Shown here piece by piece: positions 16,399 to 23,900 of a stretch of DNA of 55,272 nt. The notes under the pieces were generated by a model. That model made no database searches. It was given only the letters and a program-made list of their open reading frames with translations, and had not been told where the DNA came from. Numbering within the stretch: the stretch's first letter is position 1; each line of letters begins with the position of its first letter. The translations under genes were made by a program, and so were the position numbers. The stretch comes from Gordonia otitidis NBRC 100426 (lineage in GTDB: Bacteria; Actinomycetota; Actinomycetes; Mycobacteriales; Mycobacteriaceae). Location: contig NZ_BAFB01000004.1 of assembly GCF_000248075.1 (NCBI RefSeq), positions 1 to 55,272 on the forward strand. The letters run 5' to 3'.

Positions 16399-17788
16399 CC
16401 GATCGAACACAGCACCCGACCCCGACACGATCGGTCGGCGAACGCTGCTGTCGTATGCGGCAGGCAGTGTCGGTACCGGCGGATTCGGCACGCTCCCGGG
16501 ACTGGTACTTGCGTACTACCTGACCGATACCCTGTCCGTCGCGGCGACGGTGGCCTCGGTTGTCGTGGTCGCCCCGAAGATCATCGACGTGGTGGTCAAT
16601 CCGCTCATCGGATCCCGCTCGGACGCCCGCGCGATACGTACCGGAAGTCGACGGGCGTTCATGTTGTTCGGCGCTCTAGCCCTTGTTCCGTTGTTCATCC
16701 TCATGTTCCTCGTGCCATCGGGCGCGTCACCTGCCCTCGCCGCGGTGTGGGTGTTCGTGTTCTTCACACTTGCCGCTATCGCCTACGGCTTCTTCCAGGT
16801 GCCCTACATAGCACTGCCCGCCGAGATCACCCACGATTACCACCAACGAACGCGCCTCATCACCACCCGGATTGCAGTACTGGCTCTCGCGATACTCCTG
16901 GTCGGTGCGGGCGGACCCGCGGTCCGCGACGCCGTGGGCGGTGGTCATCTGGGCTACGCGGTGATGGCTGTCGTTGCGGCACTTGTCCTCTGCGCGGGGA
17001 TGGTCATCGCGACGTTCGGCGCAGCGCCGCGTAGCGGGGCCACGGACATCTCGACCCAGCAACCCCGCCATGCCCGACTGCGTGACGGGCTGACCGCGTT
17101 GAGCGAGGTACCCGACTTCAGACTCCTCGTCTCGCTCTTCGTCGTGCAGGCACTCGCGAGCGCGGTGATGCTCGGCGGCGCACAGTACGTCGCGATGTAT
17201 CTGCTCGGCGATGCGTCGGCGCTGACGTACATGTTCGTCGCGCTTGTCGGACCGGCACTGATCGTGATGCCGCTCTGGTACCGGCTGGGCCGCCGACTCG
17301 GAAAGGTGGCCGGATTGATGCTTGCGTCGGCGTTGTTCGTCGTCGCAACCGCATCGTTGTCGATCGCGGTCTGGGCACCGGGATGGTGGATGCTCGTGTC
17401 CGTGGCCGTCGCCGGCATCGGATATGCGGGGATGCAGGCTTTCCCGCTGGCGATGCTGCCGGACATCATCGACACCGACAGACGTTCGACGGGCCACGAT
17501 CGGGGAGGAGCGATGTCGGGCGTGTGGACCGCCTGCGAGACCGTCGGCCTTGCCCTGGGGCCTGGGGTGTTCCTGGTGATCCTGGCATTCGGCGGATTCG
17601 TGTCGTCGAGCGGTGATGCGACAGTCGCGCAACCGGACTCGGCGCTGACCGCCATCGCGCTCGCCTTCTCGGTGGTCCCTTCGCTTCTCGTCGCATGCAG
17701 CCTGCTACTCCTCCGCCACTATCGCGACCACACCACCGCCGGACTTCTCCCGGGCCGACCGACCGCAACCCGACACCTCGCACAGTGA
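16391..17788 (+). CDS. MFS transporter of the GPH (MelB-like) cation symporter type
   Basis: GTG 16391 overlaps the end of the M19-like gene by 8 bp and gives 465 aa with about 12 hydrophobic segments. GPH-type signs are LLSYAAGSVGTGGFGTLPG in helix 1, PKIIDVVVNPLIGSRSD in helix 2 (compare the DxxxDPxxG pattern of MelB), and GFFQVPYIALPAEI. In the C-terminal half it has GIGYAGMQAFPLAMLPDIID. GPH carriers move sugars, glycosides or other small molecules with protons or sodium. With a secreted hydrolase just upstream and a cytoplasmic decarboxylase just downstream, the simplest model is uptake of the hydrolysis product. The substrate cannot be read from the sequence. Confidence 0.85.
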   Translation: MGDRSNTAPDPDTIGRRTLLSYAAGSVGTGGFGTLPGLVLAYYLTDTLSVAATVASVVVVAPKIIDVVVNPLIGSRSDARAIRTGSRRAFMLFGALALVPLFILMFLVPSGASPALAAVWVFVFFTLAAIAYGFFQVPYIALPAEITHDYHQRTRLITTRIAVLALAILLVGAGGPAVRDAVGGGHLGYAVMAVVAALVLCAGMVIATFGAAPRSGATDISTQQPRHARLRDGLTALSEVPDFRLLVSLFVVQALASAVMLGGAQYVAMYLLGDASALTYMFVALVGPALIVMPLWYRLGRRLGKVAGLMLASALFVVATASLSIAVWAPGWWMLVSVAVAGIGYAGMQAFPLAMLPDIIDTDRRSTGHDRGGAMSGVWTACETVGLALGPGVFLVILAFGGFVSSSGDATVAQPDSALTAIALAFSVVPSLLVACSLLLLRHYRDHTTAGLLPGRPTATRHLAQ

Positions 17789-17807
17789 CCCGTAAGGACC
17801 GCCGCCG

Positions 17808-19331
17808 ATGACTCCGCCCGACTCCCCCGCTCCCGGCACACCCGATCCCGTGGATATCCACCATCTGACGGAGCGAGCAGACGCAGCCCTGCAGGTCCTG
17901 GCAACGTACCGATCGGCGGACGCTCCGACGCACGGTGGGCGCGTACTGTCCTATGTCTACGACTCGGGGCTCGCCGTGCTCGATGAGGTCGCGGCGTCGG
18001 CGGCACGGATGGTCCAATCGGTCAACGGACTCGATCCGACGGTGTTCGGCTCGGTCGCCGCAATGGAACGCGACCTGATCGAATTCGGCCGCAGCGTTTT
18101 TCACGCTCCGGATGCCGTCGGTTCGGTGACGTCCGGCGGGACGGAGAGTTGCCTGCTCGCGGTGAAGACCGCCCGTGACCACGCAGGCGCGGCGCCCGGA
18201 CAGGCGTCCATGGTCCTGCCGACGACCGCGCACGCGGCGTTTCTCAAGGCCGCCGAGCTGTTCGGCGTCGAAGCGATCCGGGTACCCGTGCCGACGCCGT
18301 CGACCGCGGTGCGCGCCGACGACATCGCCGGCGCCATTCGCGACGACACGATCCTCGTCGTCGCATCGGCACCGAATTATCCGACCGGAGTGCTCGATCC
18401 GATCACGGAGATCGCCGAGGTCACCAGCTCGCACGATCTCACATTTCACGTCGACGCATGCCTCGGAGGTTTCGCTCTGGCGTGGTGGGACGGGCTGCCG
18501 CCGTGGGACTTCCGAGTCGACGGAGTCACCAGCTTGTCGGCCGACCTGCACAAGTACGGCTACGCGCCCAAAGGATCGTCGATTCTGCTGCACCGTGATC
18601 GTGACCGGCACCGCGCCCAGTTCTTCTCGATCACTCGGTGGCCCGGCTATCCGATCGTGAACCCGACACTGCTGGGTTCGCGATCCGCCGCGGGGCTCGC
18701 GTCGGCATGGGCGGTCAGCCGGACACTGGGTGCCGACGGATATGCCGCACTCACCGCGCGCATCCGTCAGGCCTTCGATGCCGTCGTGGCGGCCATCGAC
18801 GGCATCGACGGGCTGAGCGTGGTCGGCGCACCGTCGGGGCCTGTGCTCGCGGTGCGCACAGATCCCGACGCGGACGAGCCCGTCGACACCCACTTGTGGG
18901 GAGCAGCCGTCACCAACCGCGGCTTTGCGCTGCAGGCGCAACCGGCGTTCACGCAACCAGACGGCACCGAACTGCCGGCCACGACACACCTGACGATCAC
19001 CCCGGTCACAGAGGCTGTGCTCGACGACCTCGTCCCGACACTGAGGAGCGCCGCCGACGAGGTCCGCGGTACACCGCCGCCACTGGCGCCGCCCGCACTG
19101 CGCGAGCTGGCAGCAGCGTTCGACAGCGGAGCCGTCACCGTCGAGCAAGCGCTCGGGTTACCCAGCGCCGCAGCGGAGGAGGTCCTGGTCTCAGCCGGAA
19201 TCGATCCGCATCGGCACGGCGGCGCGGCGGACCTGGATATGCCCGCGATCATCGCCGCGGTCGAGTCGCTGCCGCGGGAGGTCACCGCATGCCTGCTCGC
19301 CGAATTCCTTGCCGCTTACTGCAATCCGTAG
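17808..19331 (+). CDS. PLP-dependent group II decarboxylase / sphingosine-phosphate-lyase-like
   Basis: 507 aa beginning 19 bp after the transporter gene. It shows the fold-type I group II decarboxylase pattern: VTSGGTESCLLAVKTARDH (PLP phosphate loop), PTTAHAAFLKAAE, SAPNYPTGVLDPI, FHVDACLGGFAL (PLP-ring Asp), and SADLHKYGYAPKGSS with Lys249 as the Schiff-base residue. The order and the HKYGYAPKG form are closest to sphingosine-1-phosphate lyase and glutamate/tyrosine decarboxylase relatives. The last 80 residues (PPLAPPALRELAAAF...AEFLAAYCNP) are a helical extension beyond the usual domain. It is probably translated with the symporter and hydrolase genes. It could be an amino-acid decarboxylase or a C-C lyase; the substrate is not determinable. 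Confidence 0.85.
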   Translation: MTPPDSPAPGTPDPVDIHHLTERADAALQVLATYRSADAPTHGGRVLSYVYDSGLAVLDEVAASAARMVQSVNGLDPTVFGSVAAMERDLIEFGRSVFHAPDAVGSVTSGGTESCLLAVKTARDHAGAAPGQASMVLPTTAHAAFLKAAELFGVEAIRVPVPTPSTAVRADDIAGAIRDDTILVVASAPNYPTGVLDPITEIAEVTSSHDLTFHVDACLGGFALAWWDGLPPWDFRVDGVTSLSADLHKYGYAPKGSSILLHRDRDRHRAQFFSITRWPGYPIVNPTLLGSRSAAGLASAWAVSRTLGADGYAALTARIRQAFDAVVAAIDGIDGLSVVGAPSGPVLAVRTDPDADEPVDTHLWGAAVTNRGFALQAQPAFTQPDGTELPATTHLTITPVTEAVLDDLVPTLRSAADEVRGTPPPLAPPALRELAAAFDSGAVTVEQALGLPSAAAEEVLVSAGIDPHRHGGAADLDMPAIIAAVESLPREVTACLLAEFLAAYCNP

Positions 19332-19341
19332 CTCGAACGGA

Positions 19342-20175
19342 TCAGAACTCCTCGTAGGTCGCGGGGTCCTGATCATTGATACGGCCATCGGGGCGTCCCA
19401 GCGCGGTGATGGCGTCGATGTCGTCTCCGGACAAGGTCACCGACGGCGCCTCGAGATTTTCCACCTGCCGCTCGGGCGAGGAGGCCTTGGGCAGAGGCAG
19501 CGCGCCCCGTGCGACCTGCCACGCCAGCACGACCTGGCCCGGCGAGGCATCGACACGCTCGGCGATGCCGGTGATGACGGGGTTCGTCAGAAGGTCGTTG
19601 CCCCGTCCCAGCGGACTCCATGCTTCGGTGATGATGCCGTGCGCACGGTCGTAGGCGAGCGTCTCTTCTTGCGGGAAGTACGGGTGCAGTTCTATCTGAT
19701 TGACAACGGGCATCACCGAGGTCTCGGCGTGCAGGCGATCGAGGTGCTCCGGCAGGAAGTTGCACACACCGATCTCGCGGACCAGTCCTCGACGTCGTGC
19801 TTCGATGAGCGCGGTCCACGCCTCGACGTACTTGTCGACCTTCGGATTGGGCCAGTGGATCAGATAGAGGTCGAGATGGTCGAGACCGGTGCGGTAGACA
19901 CTCTCCTCGATCGTCGCCAGCGCTTCGTCATAGGCGTGATGGCGGCCGGGCAGTTTCGACGTCACGACCACCTTACCGCGATCGGTCGATGCGCGGCGGA
20001 CCGCCCGGCCCACTGCCCCCTCGTTCTCGTAGTTGAAGGCCGAGTCGATGAGGGTGTAGCCGGTGTCGATGGCACGTGCGATGATCTCCGAGCCGTCAGA
20101 ACCGTTGAGCTTGAACGTTCCGAAACCGATCGTCGGCAATTCGAACCCGTTGGCGGCGGTGAACACGTCAGGCAT
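19342..20175 (-). CDS. Aldo/keto reductase
   Basis: 277 residues with the AKR catalytic tetrad: Asp44 and Tyr49 in IDSAFNYENE, Lys74 in VTSKLPG, and His107 in LIHWPNP. Typical AKR blocks follow: GLVREIGVCNF, VNQIELHPYFPQ, AWSPLGRG and LPKASSPERQVENL (NADPH phosphate binding). Length matches AKR5-type 2,5-diketogluconate reductase-like enzymes common in actinobacteria. It reduces aldehydes or ketones with NADPH in the cytoplasm; the physiological substrate is unknown. It converges with the PLP decarboxylase gene with only 10 bp between stops, so it is not part of that operon. It is divergent from the threonine aldolase gene. Confidence 0.9.
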   Translation of the reverse strand: MPDVFTAANGFELPTIGFGTFKLNGSDGSEIIARAIDTGYTLIDSAFNYENEGAVGRAVRRASTDRGKVVVTSKLPGRHHAYDEALATIEESVYRTGLDHLDLYLIHWPNPKVDKYVEAWTALIEARRRGLVREIGVCNFLPEHLDRLHAETSVMPVVNQIELHPYFPQEETLAYDRAHGIITEAWSPLGRGNDLLTNPVITGIAERVDASPGQVVLAWQVARGALPLPKASSPERQVENLEAPSVTLSGDDIDAITALGRPDGRINDQDPATYEEF

Positions 20176-20323
20176 CTCGTCTCATCTCGTTTCGTGGCAA
20201 TCTACTTCGCTGACAACACTCCAGAGTGGCGAAACACCGGCCGATGCGCCACCACAGTCCGACACAGTGCAGCGGAAGTGGCGCGCATTGAGTCGGCGAC
20301 GTGTCAGTGGGAACGTGGGAGAC

Positions 20324-21400
20324 GTGACCCTCACCTCGTTGCACGATGACACGCGGCATTCCTTCGCCAGCGACAACTACGCCGGAATCCACCCCGACGT
20401 CCTCGCGGCTCTGGCAACCGCGAACGGCGGACACCAACCGCCCTACGGCGCCGACGACTACACCCGCCGACTCGGCGACGTGGTCCGCGATCATTTCGGA
20501 GACACGGCCGAGGTGTATCCACTGTTCAACGGCACGGGCGCCAACGTCGTCGCGCTGTCGGCCGTGCTCCCCCGATGGGGAGCGGTCATTGCTCCGCTCA
20601 GTGCGCACATCAACACCTCCGAAGGGGCTGCACCCGAACGTCTTTCGGGAATCAAGGTGATCGGCGTGGACACCGCCGACGGCAAATTGACTCCCCCACA
20701 GATCGAGATGGAGGCACTTGCCCTCGGCGACGAGCAACTCGCGCAACCCCTCGCCGTGAGCATCACGCAGGTGACCGAACTCGGCACCCTGTATACGGCT
20801 GTGCAGATCGCTGAACTCTGCGAGACCGCGCATCGCCTCGGGATGGCCGTCCACGTCGACGGCTCACGACTCTGGAACGCCGCAGCCGCACTCCGACAAC
20901 CCTTTCGGGAATTCCTGACCGACGTCGGCGTCGACATAGTGAGCCTCGGTGGCACGAAGAACGGAACCATGGCCGCCGAGGCCGTCGTCGTCATCGACCC
21001 GACCCGGGCGCCGGGGGCCGGGTTCCTCCGCAAGTCGACGACCCAGTTGTCGAGCAAGATGCGGTTCACCTCGGCACAGTTGCTCGCCCTGTTCGACGAC
21101 GACCTCGGCATTCGCAACGCGACGCACTCGAACGCCATGGCGGCGCGGCTGCGCGCCGCGCTGGAGAGGGGAATCGCTGACGGTGCGCTGACCGGGCTCG
21201 CGTTGTCCCGGCGGACGGAGTCCAACACCGTCTTCGCGCGACTGCCCAACGAGACCGCCGACCGCATCCGCGAGAAAGTGCACTTCTACGACTGGGACCG
21301 AGGCGTGGGCGAGGTGCGCTGGATGACCGCCTGGGACACCACCGCCGACGACGTCGATCGATTCGTGGAGGCGATCCGCTGGGGATTCGCGCAGCGGTGA
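20324..21400 (+). CDS. ltaE: Low-specificity threonine aldolase / beta-eliminating lyase family
   Basis: GTG 20324 (358 aa) is chosen because it follows GGGAGAC and the protein then starts at the conserved FASDNYAGIHPDVLAAL block. Marks of the threonine aldolase family are YGADDYTRRL, FNGTGANVVALSA, HINTSEGAAPE, VTELGTLY, HVDGSRLWNAA, and SLGGTKNGTMAAE with Lys212 as the PLP lysine. The enzyme cleaves threonine or allo-threonine to glycine and acetaldehyde; stereospecificity cannot be told from sequence. It stands alone, separated by 148 bp from the divergent aldo/keto reductase and followed 110 bp later by the sigma-factor gene with its own promoter. Confidence 0.88.
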   Translation: MTLTSLHDDTRHSFASDNYAGIHPDVLAALATANGGHQPPYGADDYTRRLGDVVRDHFGDTAEVYPLFNGTGANVVALSAVLPRWGAVIAPLSAHINTSEGAAPERLSGIKVIGVDTADGKLTPPQIEMEALALGDEQLAQPLAVSITQVTELGTLYTAVQIAELCETAHRLGMAVHVDGSRLWNAAAALRQPFREFLTDVGVDIVSLGGTKNGTMAAEAVVVIDPTRAPGAGFLRKSTTQLSSKMRFTSAQLLALFDDDLGIRNATHSNAMAARLRAALERGIADGALTGLALSRRTESNTVFARLPNETADRIREKVHFYDWDRGVGEVRWMTAWDTTADDVDRFVEAIRWGFAQR

Positions 21401-21448
21401 GCGCACCGTGAGAGGCCGCTTCCCGCCCGATACACCGGTCAACCTACC

Positions 21449-21475
21449 TGTCACAACCGTGCCTGCTGCCGCGTC
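21449..21475 (+). promoter_or_regulatory. ECF41-type promoter, TGTCACA-N16-CGTC, ahead of the sigma-factor gene
   Basis: TGTCACA at 21449-21455 and CGTC at 21472-21475 are separated by exactly 16 bases. This is the promoter form I know for ECF41 sigma factors, which commonly activate their own gene. Transcription would begin near 21482, giving a short leader before ATG 21511 and arguing against the GTG at 21484 as start. Confidence 0.72.
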
Positions 21476-21510
21476 GATGATGTGTGAACAGCTACGAAGA
21501 GAGAAATGGC

Positions 21511-22365
21511 ATGGACGAGAGACGCCCCGACCTCACCATCGAATTCGAACGTGAACGATCGCGACTGGTGCGGCTGGCGGCACGCGTACTCGGCGACGAC
21601 ACCGAGGCACACGACGTGGTGCAGCAGGCGTGGTTGCGGATGAACTCGACGGACACCGTCATCGAAAACCTGCCCGCATGGCTGACGACAGTGACCAGCC
21701 GACTGTGCCTGGACCGGCTGCGCGCACGGGTTCCCGAGGCCGCGGAACCGACGGTGGACGAACGCTCCGACGACCCCGACCCGGCGGACACCGTGGCGCT
21801 CGCCGATTCCGTGGGACTCGCACTGACCATGGTGCTCGACCGCCTCACCCCTGCCGAGCGTGTGGCGTTTGTGATGCACGATTCCTTCGGCTTCGACTTC
21901 TCGACCATCGCGTCAGCACTCGACGTCACGCCGACCACAGCACGAAAACTCGCGTCACGCGCACGCGCCAAGGTCCGTCAGCCCACTCCTGACGATGCGC
22001 TCGCCGATTGGGAGATCGTCGACGCGTTCATGAATGCGGCTCGCGACGGTGATTTCGAGCGGCTGCTCGAGTTGTTGGCGCCAAACGCCGAGGTGCGGGC
22101 CGATGATGAGGCGATCGCAGCCGGCACCCCGGGCGCGATCGACGGCCGTCGCAGCATCGCGGAGTTCTTCAACGGCAGCGCCAGTGCTGCGCTGCCGGTC
22201 CTTGTTGACGAACGCCCGGCAGCGGCGTGGTTCCACCGCGGCGCCGCAGCCGTTGTGTTCGATTTCGAGCTGGTCGACGGTGACGTTGCCCGCATCACCT
22301 TCCGGGCCGACCCCGCACTTCTCTCGCGGGTTATCCGACGCGAACGGGACACGCCGCGAATCTGA
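21511..22365 (+). CDS. ECF sigma factor with SnoaL-like C-terminal extension (ECF41-like)
   Basis: 284 residues from ATG 21511; the GTG 27 bp upstream would leave almost no leader after the predicted promoter. Region 2 shows VRLAARVLGDDTEAHDVVQQAWL and TSRLCLDRLRAR. Region 4 shows VLDRLTPAERVAFVMHDSFG and TPTTARKLASRARAKV. Residues about 165-284 form the SnoaL-like domain (DGDFERLLELLAPNAEVRAD...) ending ADPALLSRV. This matches ECF41, in which the fused domain replaces a separate anti-sigma factor and tunes activity. The usual DGGGK motif in the extension is not clear here (RADDEAIAAG), so it is an atypical member. Its own promoter and the next gene's promoter share the motif and spacing. No COE-type target gene lies beside it. 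Confidence 0.87.
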   Translation: MDERRPDLTIEFERERSRLVRLAARVLGDDTEAHDVVQQAWLRMNSTDTVIENLPAWLTTVTSRLCLDRLRARVPEAAEPTVDERSDDPDPADTVALADSVGLALTMVLDRLTPAERVAFVMHDSFGFDFSTIASALDVTPTTARKLASRARAKVRQPTPDDALADWEIVDAFMNAARDGDFERLLELLAPNAEVRADDEAIAAGTPGAIDGRRSIAEFFNGSASAALPVLVDERPAAAWFHRGAAAVVFDFELVDGDVARITFRADPALLSRVIRRERDTPRI

Positions 22366-22409
22366 CCCCCGTCGCACCTCGGCCTCACGCGCCGGGTGCT
22401 CGGCAACCG

Positions 22410-22436
22410 CGTCACGTTTCCGGTCGCCGCGTCGTC
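22410..22436 (+). promoter_or_regulatory. Degenerate copy of the ECF41-type promoter ahead of the DUF1059 gene
   Basis: CGTCACG at 22410-22416 matches TGTCACA at 5 of 7 positions, and CGTC follows at 22433-22436 after exactly 16 bases, the same spacing as at the sigma gene. Transcription from it would give a leader of about 60 bases before ATG 22503. This is the basis for assigning the DUF1059 gene to the sigma factor's regulon. Confidence 0.55.
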
Positions 22437-22502
22437 AGCAATGTGTACCCCATCAGCAATCCGCGGCGGAGAACCGCTGTCGCGAAAACGAGGAGTAAGT
22501 CG

Positions 22503-22739
22503 ATGAAGACCATGACCTGCATCCAGCTCGGAGGCCCCTGCGACCTGGCGCACCACGGTGCCACTGCGGACGAGATCATCAAGGCCCAGGATCAGCACCT
22601 GAAGGAAGCCGAGAAGCTCGGCGACGCCAGCCATCAGGAGGCGAGGGATGCGATGAAACGCCGGTGGCGCCACCCGCGGCAGTCACTGGGTTGGTACACG
22701 GGCATCAAGCAGACGTTTGCCGGACTACCCGAGGACTGA
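22503..22739 (+). CDS. DUF1059 small protein
   Basis: ATG 22503 is preceded by GAGGAG at good distance; the longer open frame upstream has no family-like residues. The 78-residue product begins MKTMTCIQLGGPCDLAHHG and continues ATADEIIKAQDQHLKEAEK, which fits the DUF1059 family: N-terminal Cys pair (C6, C13) and a TxxEI...Q..HL helix. It extends about 20 residues beyond a minimal DUF1059 with RRWRHPRQSLGWYTGIKQTF. Function is unknown; the cysteines and histidines could bind metal or sense redox state (inference). It follows the ECF41-like sigma gene by 137 bp and carries a matching promoter, so it is the best candidate target of that sigma factor. Confidence 0.85.
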   Translation: MKTMTCIQLGGPCDLAHHGATADEIIKAQDQHLKEAEKLGDASHQEARDAMKRRWRHPRQSLGWYTGIKQTFAGLPED

Positions 22740-22750
22740 TCACCGCGGGA

Positions 22751-23245
22751 TCAGTCCAGCGTGTGAAATGCGCGATCCCGGTACACCATCGGTGCGGCCG
22801 CCGGGCCGAGCCGGGTCTCGATCACCTCGGCGAGCACCAACGTCGACGACCCGACGGCAACCGTCGAATCGATCACGCACCTCAGCGCCGCGTGCGCGTC
22901 CTCGAGAATCGGCTCACCCGAGTCGAATCGGGTCCAGCCCTGCTCCGGGGTGAATCGAGGCGCCCCCGGCTGCGCGAACGCCCGCGCAACGTCGACGTGG
23001 CGGGCGTCGAGCAGGCTGATCGCGATGCTGTTGGCCGACAGCACCGCCCCCGCGCTCCCCCGCGAACTGGTGACCGAGAACGAGACCGCGAACGGGTCGA
23101 CCGCCACGGAGGCGAGGCTGGAGACCGTCAGACCAACCAGACCATCGGGACCGTCTGCGGCAACGATCGCGACCCCGGCGGGATGGAGACGAAACGCGGT
23201 GGTGAAGGCCGTACGTGCATCCACCGCGTCGGACAATGGCTGCAT
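22751..23245 (-). CDS. Flavin reductase-like FMN-binding protein
   Basis: 164 residues with the flavin reductase-like fold: FRLHPAGVAIVAADG, GLTVSSLASVAVDPFAVSFSV, SRGSAGAVLSANSIAISLLDA (NSIAISLL is the usual N-x-x-V-x-x-L strand), ALRCVID, and YRDRAFHTLD at the end. Such proteins reduce FMN or FAD with NAD(P)H, usually to feed a two-component monooxygenase. No monooxygenase is adjacent; the nearest candidates are the LLM protein 8.5 kb away and the F420-type nitroreductase just upstream. A perfect 8-bp inverted repeat lies 15 bases before the ATG, so expression is probably repressor- or activator-controlled. It converges on the DUF1059 gene with 11 bp between stops. Confidence 0.86.
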   Translation of the reverse strand: MQPLSDAVDARTAFTTAFRLHPAGVAIVAADGPDGLVGLTVSSLASVAVDPFAVSFSVTSSRGSAGAVLSANSIAISLLDARHVDVARAFAQPGAPRFTPEQGWTRFDSGEPILEDAHAALRCVIDSTVAVGSSTLVLAEVIETRLGPAAAPMVYRDRAFHTLD

Positions 23246-23259
23246 GCCGTCGACGATAA

Positions 23260-23281
23260 GACTTCAATGCGACTTGAAGTC
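23260..23281. promoter_or_regulatory. Perfect inverted repeat GACTTCAA-N6-TTGAAGTC, candidate operator
   Basis: Two perfect 8-bp arms separated by 6 bases lie 15 bp upstream of the flavin reductase ATG, where a bound dimer would block or contact RNA polymerase. The AT-rich arms stand out from the GC-rich surroundings. The form is reminiscent of MarR, MerR/SoxR or HxlR operators, but no regulator gene is adjacent. Confidence 0.5.
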
Positions 23282-23327
23282 CACGGGTTGCGACGGAGAT
23301 CACCCGAAGCCGTGTGGGCGTCGACTC

Positions 23328-23346
23328 CCCCGGCCGTTGGCCGGGG
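23328..23346 (-). terminator. GC hairpin downstream of the nitroreductase gene
   Basis: CCCCGGCC, loop GTT, GGCCGGGG: a perfect 8-bp stem 26 bp beyond the nitroreductase stop codon on the minus strand. There is no following T run, as is common in high-GC actinobacteria, so terminator function is inferred from position and stability. Confidence 0.45.
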
Positions 23347-23371
23347 TCTACGACCAACCGTCGGACTCCGA

Positions 23372-23794
23372 CTACTCCAGGACGAATACCGGGATCTGGC
23401 GATCGGTCTTGGTCTGATATTCCGCATAATCGGGGAACGCGGCGACGGCGAGTTCCCACCAGTGCGCGCGTTCGTCGCCGTCGACCTCGCGTGCGGTCAG
23501 TTCGTACACCTTGTCACCATCCTGGGCTGTGACCTGCGGGTGGGCCTTCACGTTGTAGTACCAAGCGGGATGCTCCGGTGCGCCGCCCTTGGATGCCACC
23601 ATCGCGTACTTGCCGTTTTCCTCCACCCGCATGAGTGGCGTGTACCGCTTCTTTCCCGACTTGGCACCGGTTGTGGTGAACAGGACGACCGGGCGATCTC
23701 CGACCTGAACGCCGTCGGTGGTGCCCTGCTCGAGGATCTTCTTCGTCTGGTCGCGTACCCACTCGCTCGGGCTCAGTTCTGGTTGTTCGCTCAT
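23372..23794 (-). CDS. Deazaflavin (F420)-dependent nitroreductase family protein
   Basis: The start is ATG 23794 (140 aa). The family pattern is plain: [51 protein letters not shown] (given as a run of motifs: [32 protein letters not shown]), then [17 protein letters not shown] and [18 protein letters not shown]. This is the Ddn/FDOR-A type first seen in M. tuberculosis, which uses reduced F420 to reduce quinones and nitroaromatics. Length is typical. The N-terminal amphipathic helix that anchors Ddn to the membrane is short here. The gene is divergent from gabD1 (106 bp) and followed by a hairpin. No strong ribosome-binding site is visible. Confidence 0.87.
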   Translation of the reverse strand: MSEQPELSPSEWVRDQTKKILEQGTTDGVQVGDRPVVLFTTTGAKSGKKRYTPLMRVEENGKYAMVASKGGAPEHPAWYYNVKAHPQVTAQDGDKVYELTAREVDGDERAHWWELAVAAFPDYAEYQTKTDRQIPVFVLE

Positions 23795-23900
23795 GGATCG
23801 CACAACGCGCGAGATGCGACCGGGATTCCGGCGCCGACGCAACGTTTCGATCACGAGTGGTAGGCATGGAGTCAGACCCTTATGCGGAAGGACCAGTGAC

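Noticed and set aside
17466..19148. Long open frame (560 codons) on the minus strand opposite the PLP decarboxylase gene
   Set aside because: It is Arg/Gly/Cys-rich with no family motifs, has no ribosome-binding site and mirrors a gene with clear PLP motifs. Such antisense frames are usual in high-GC DNA.
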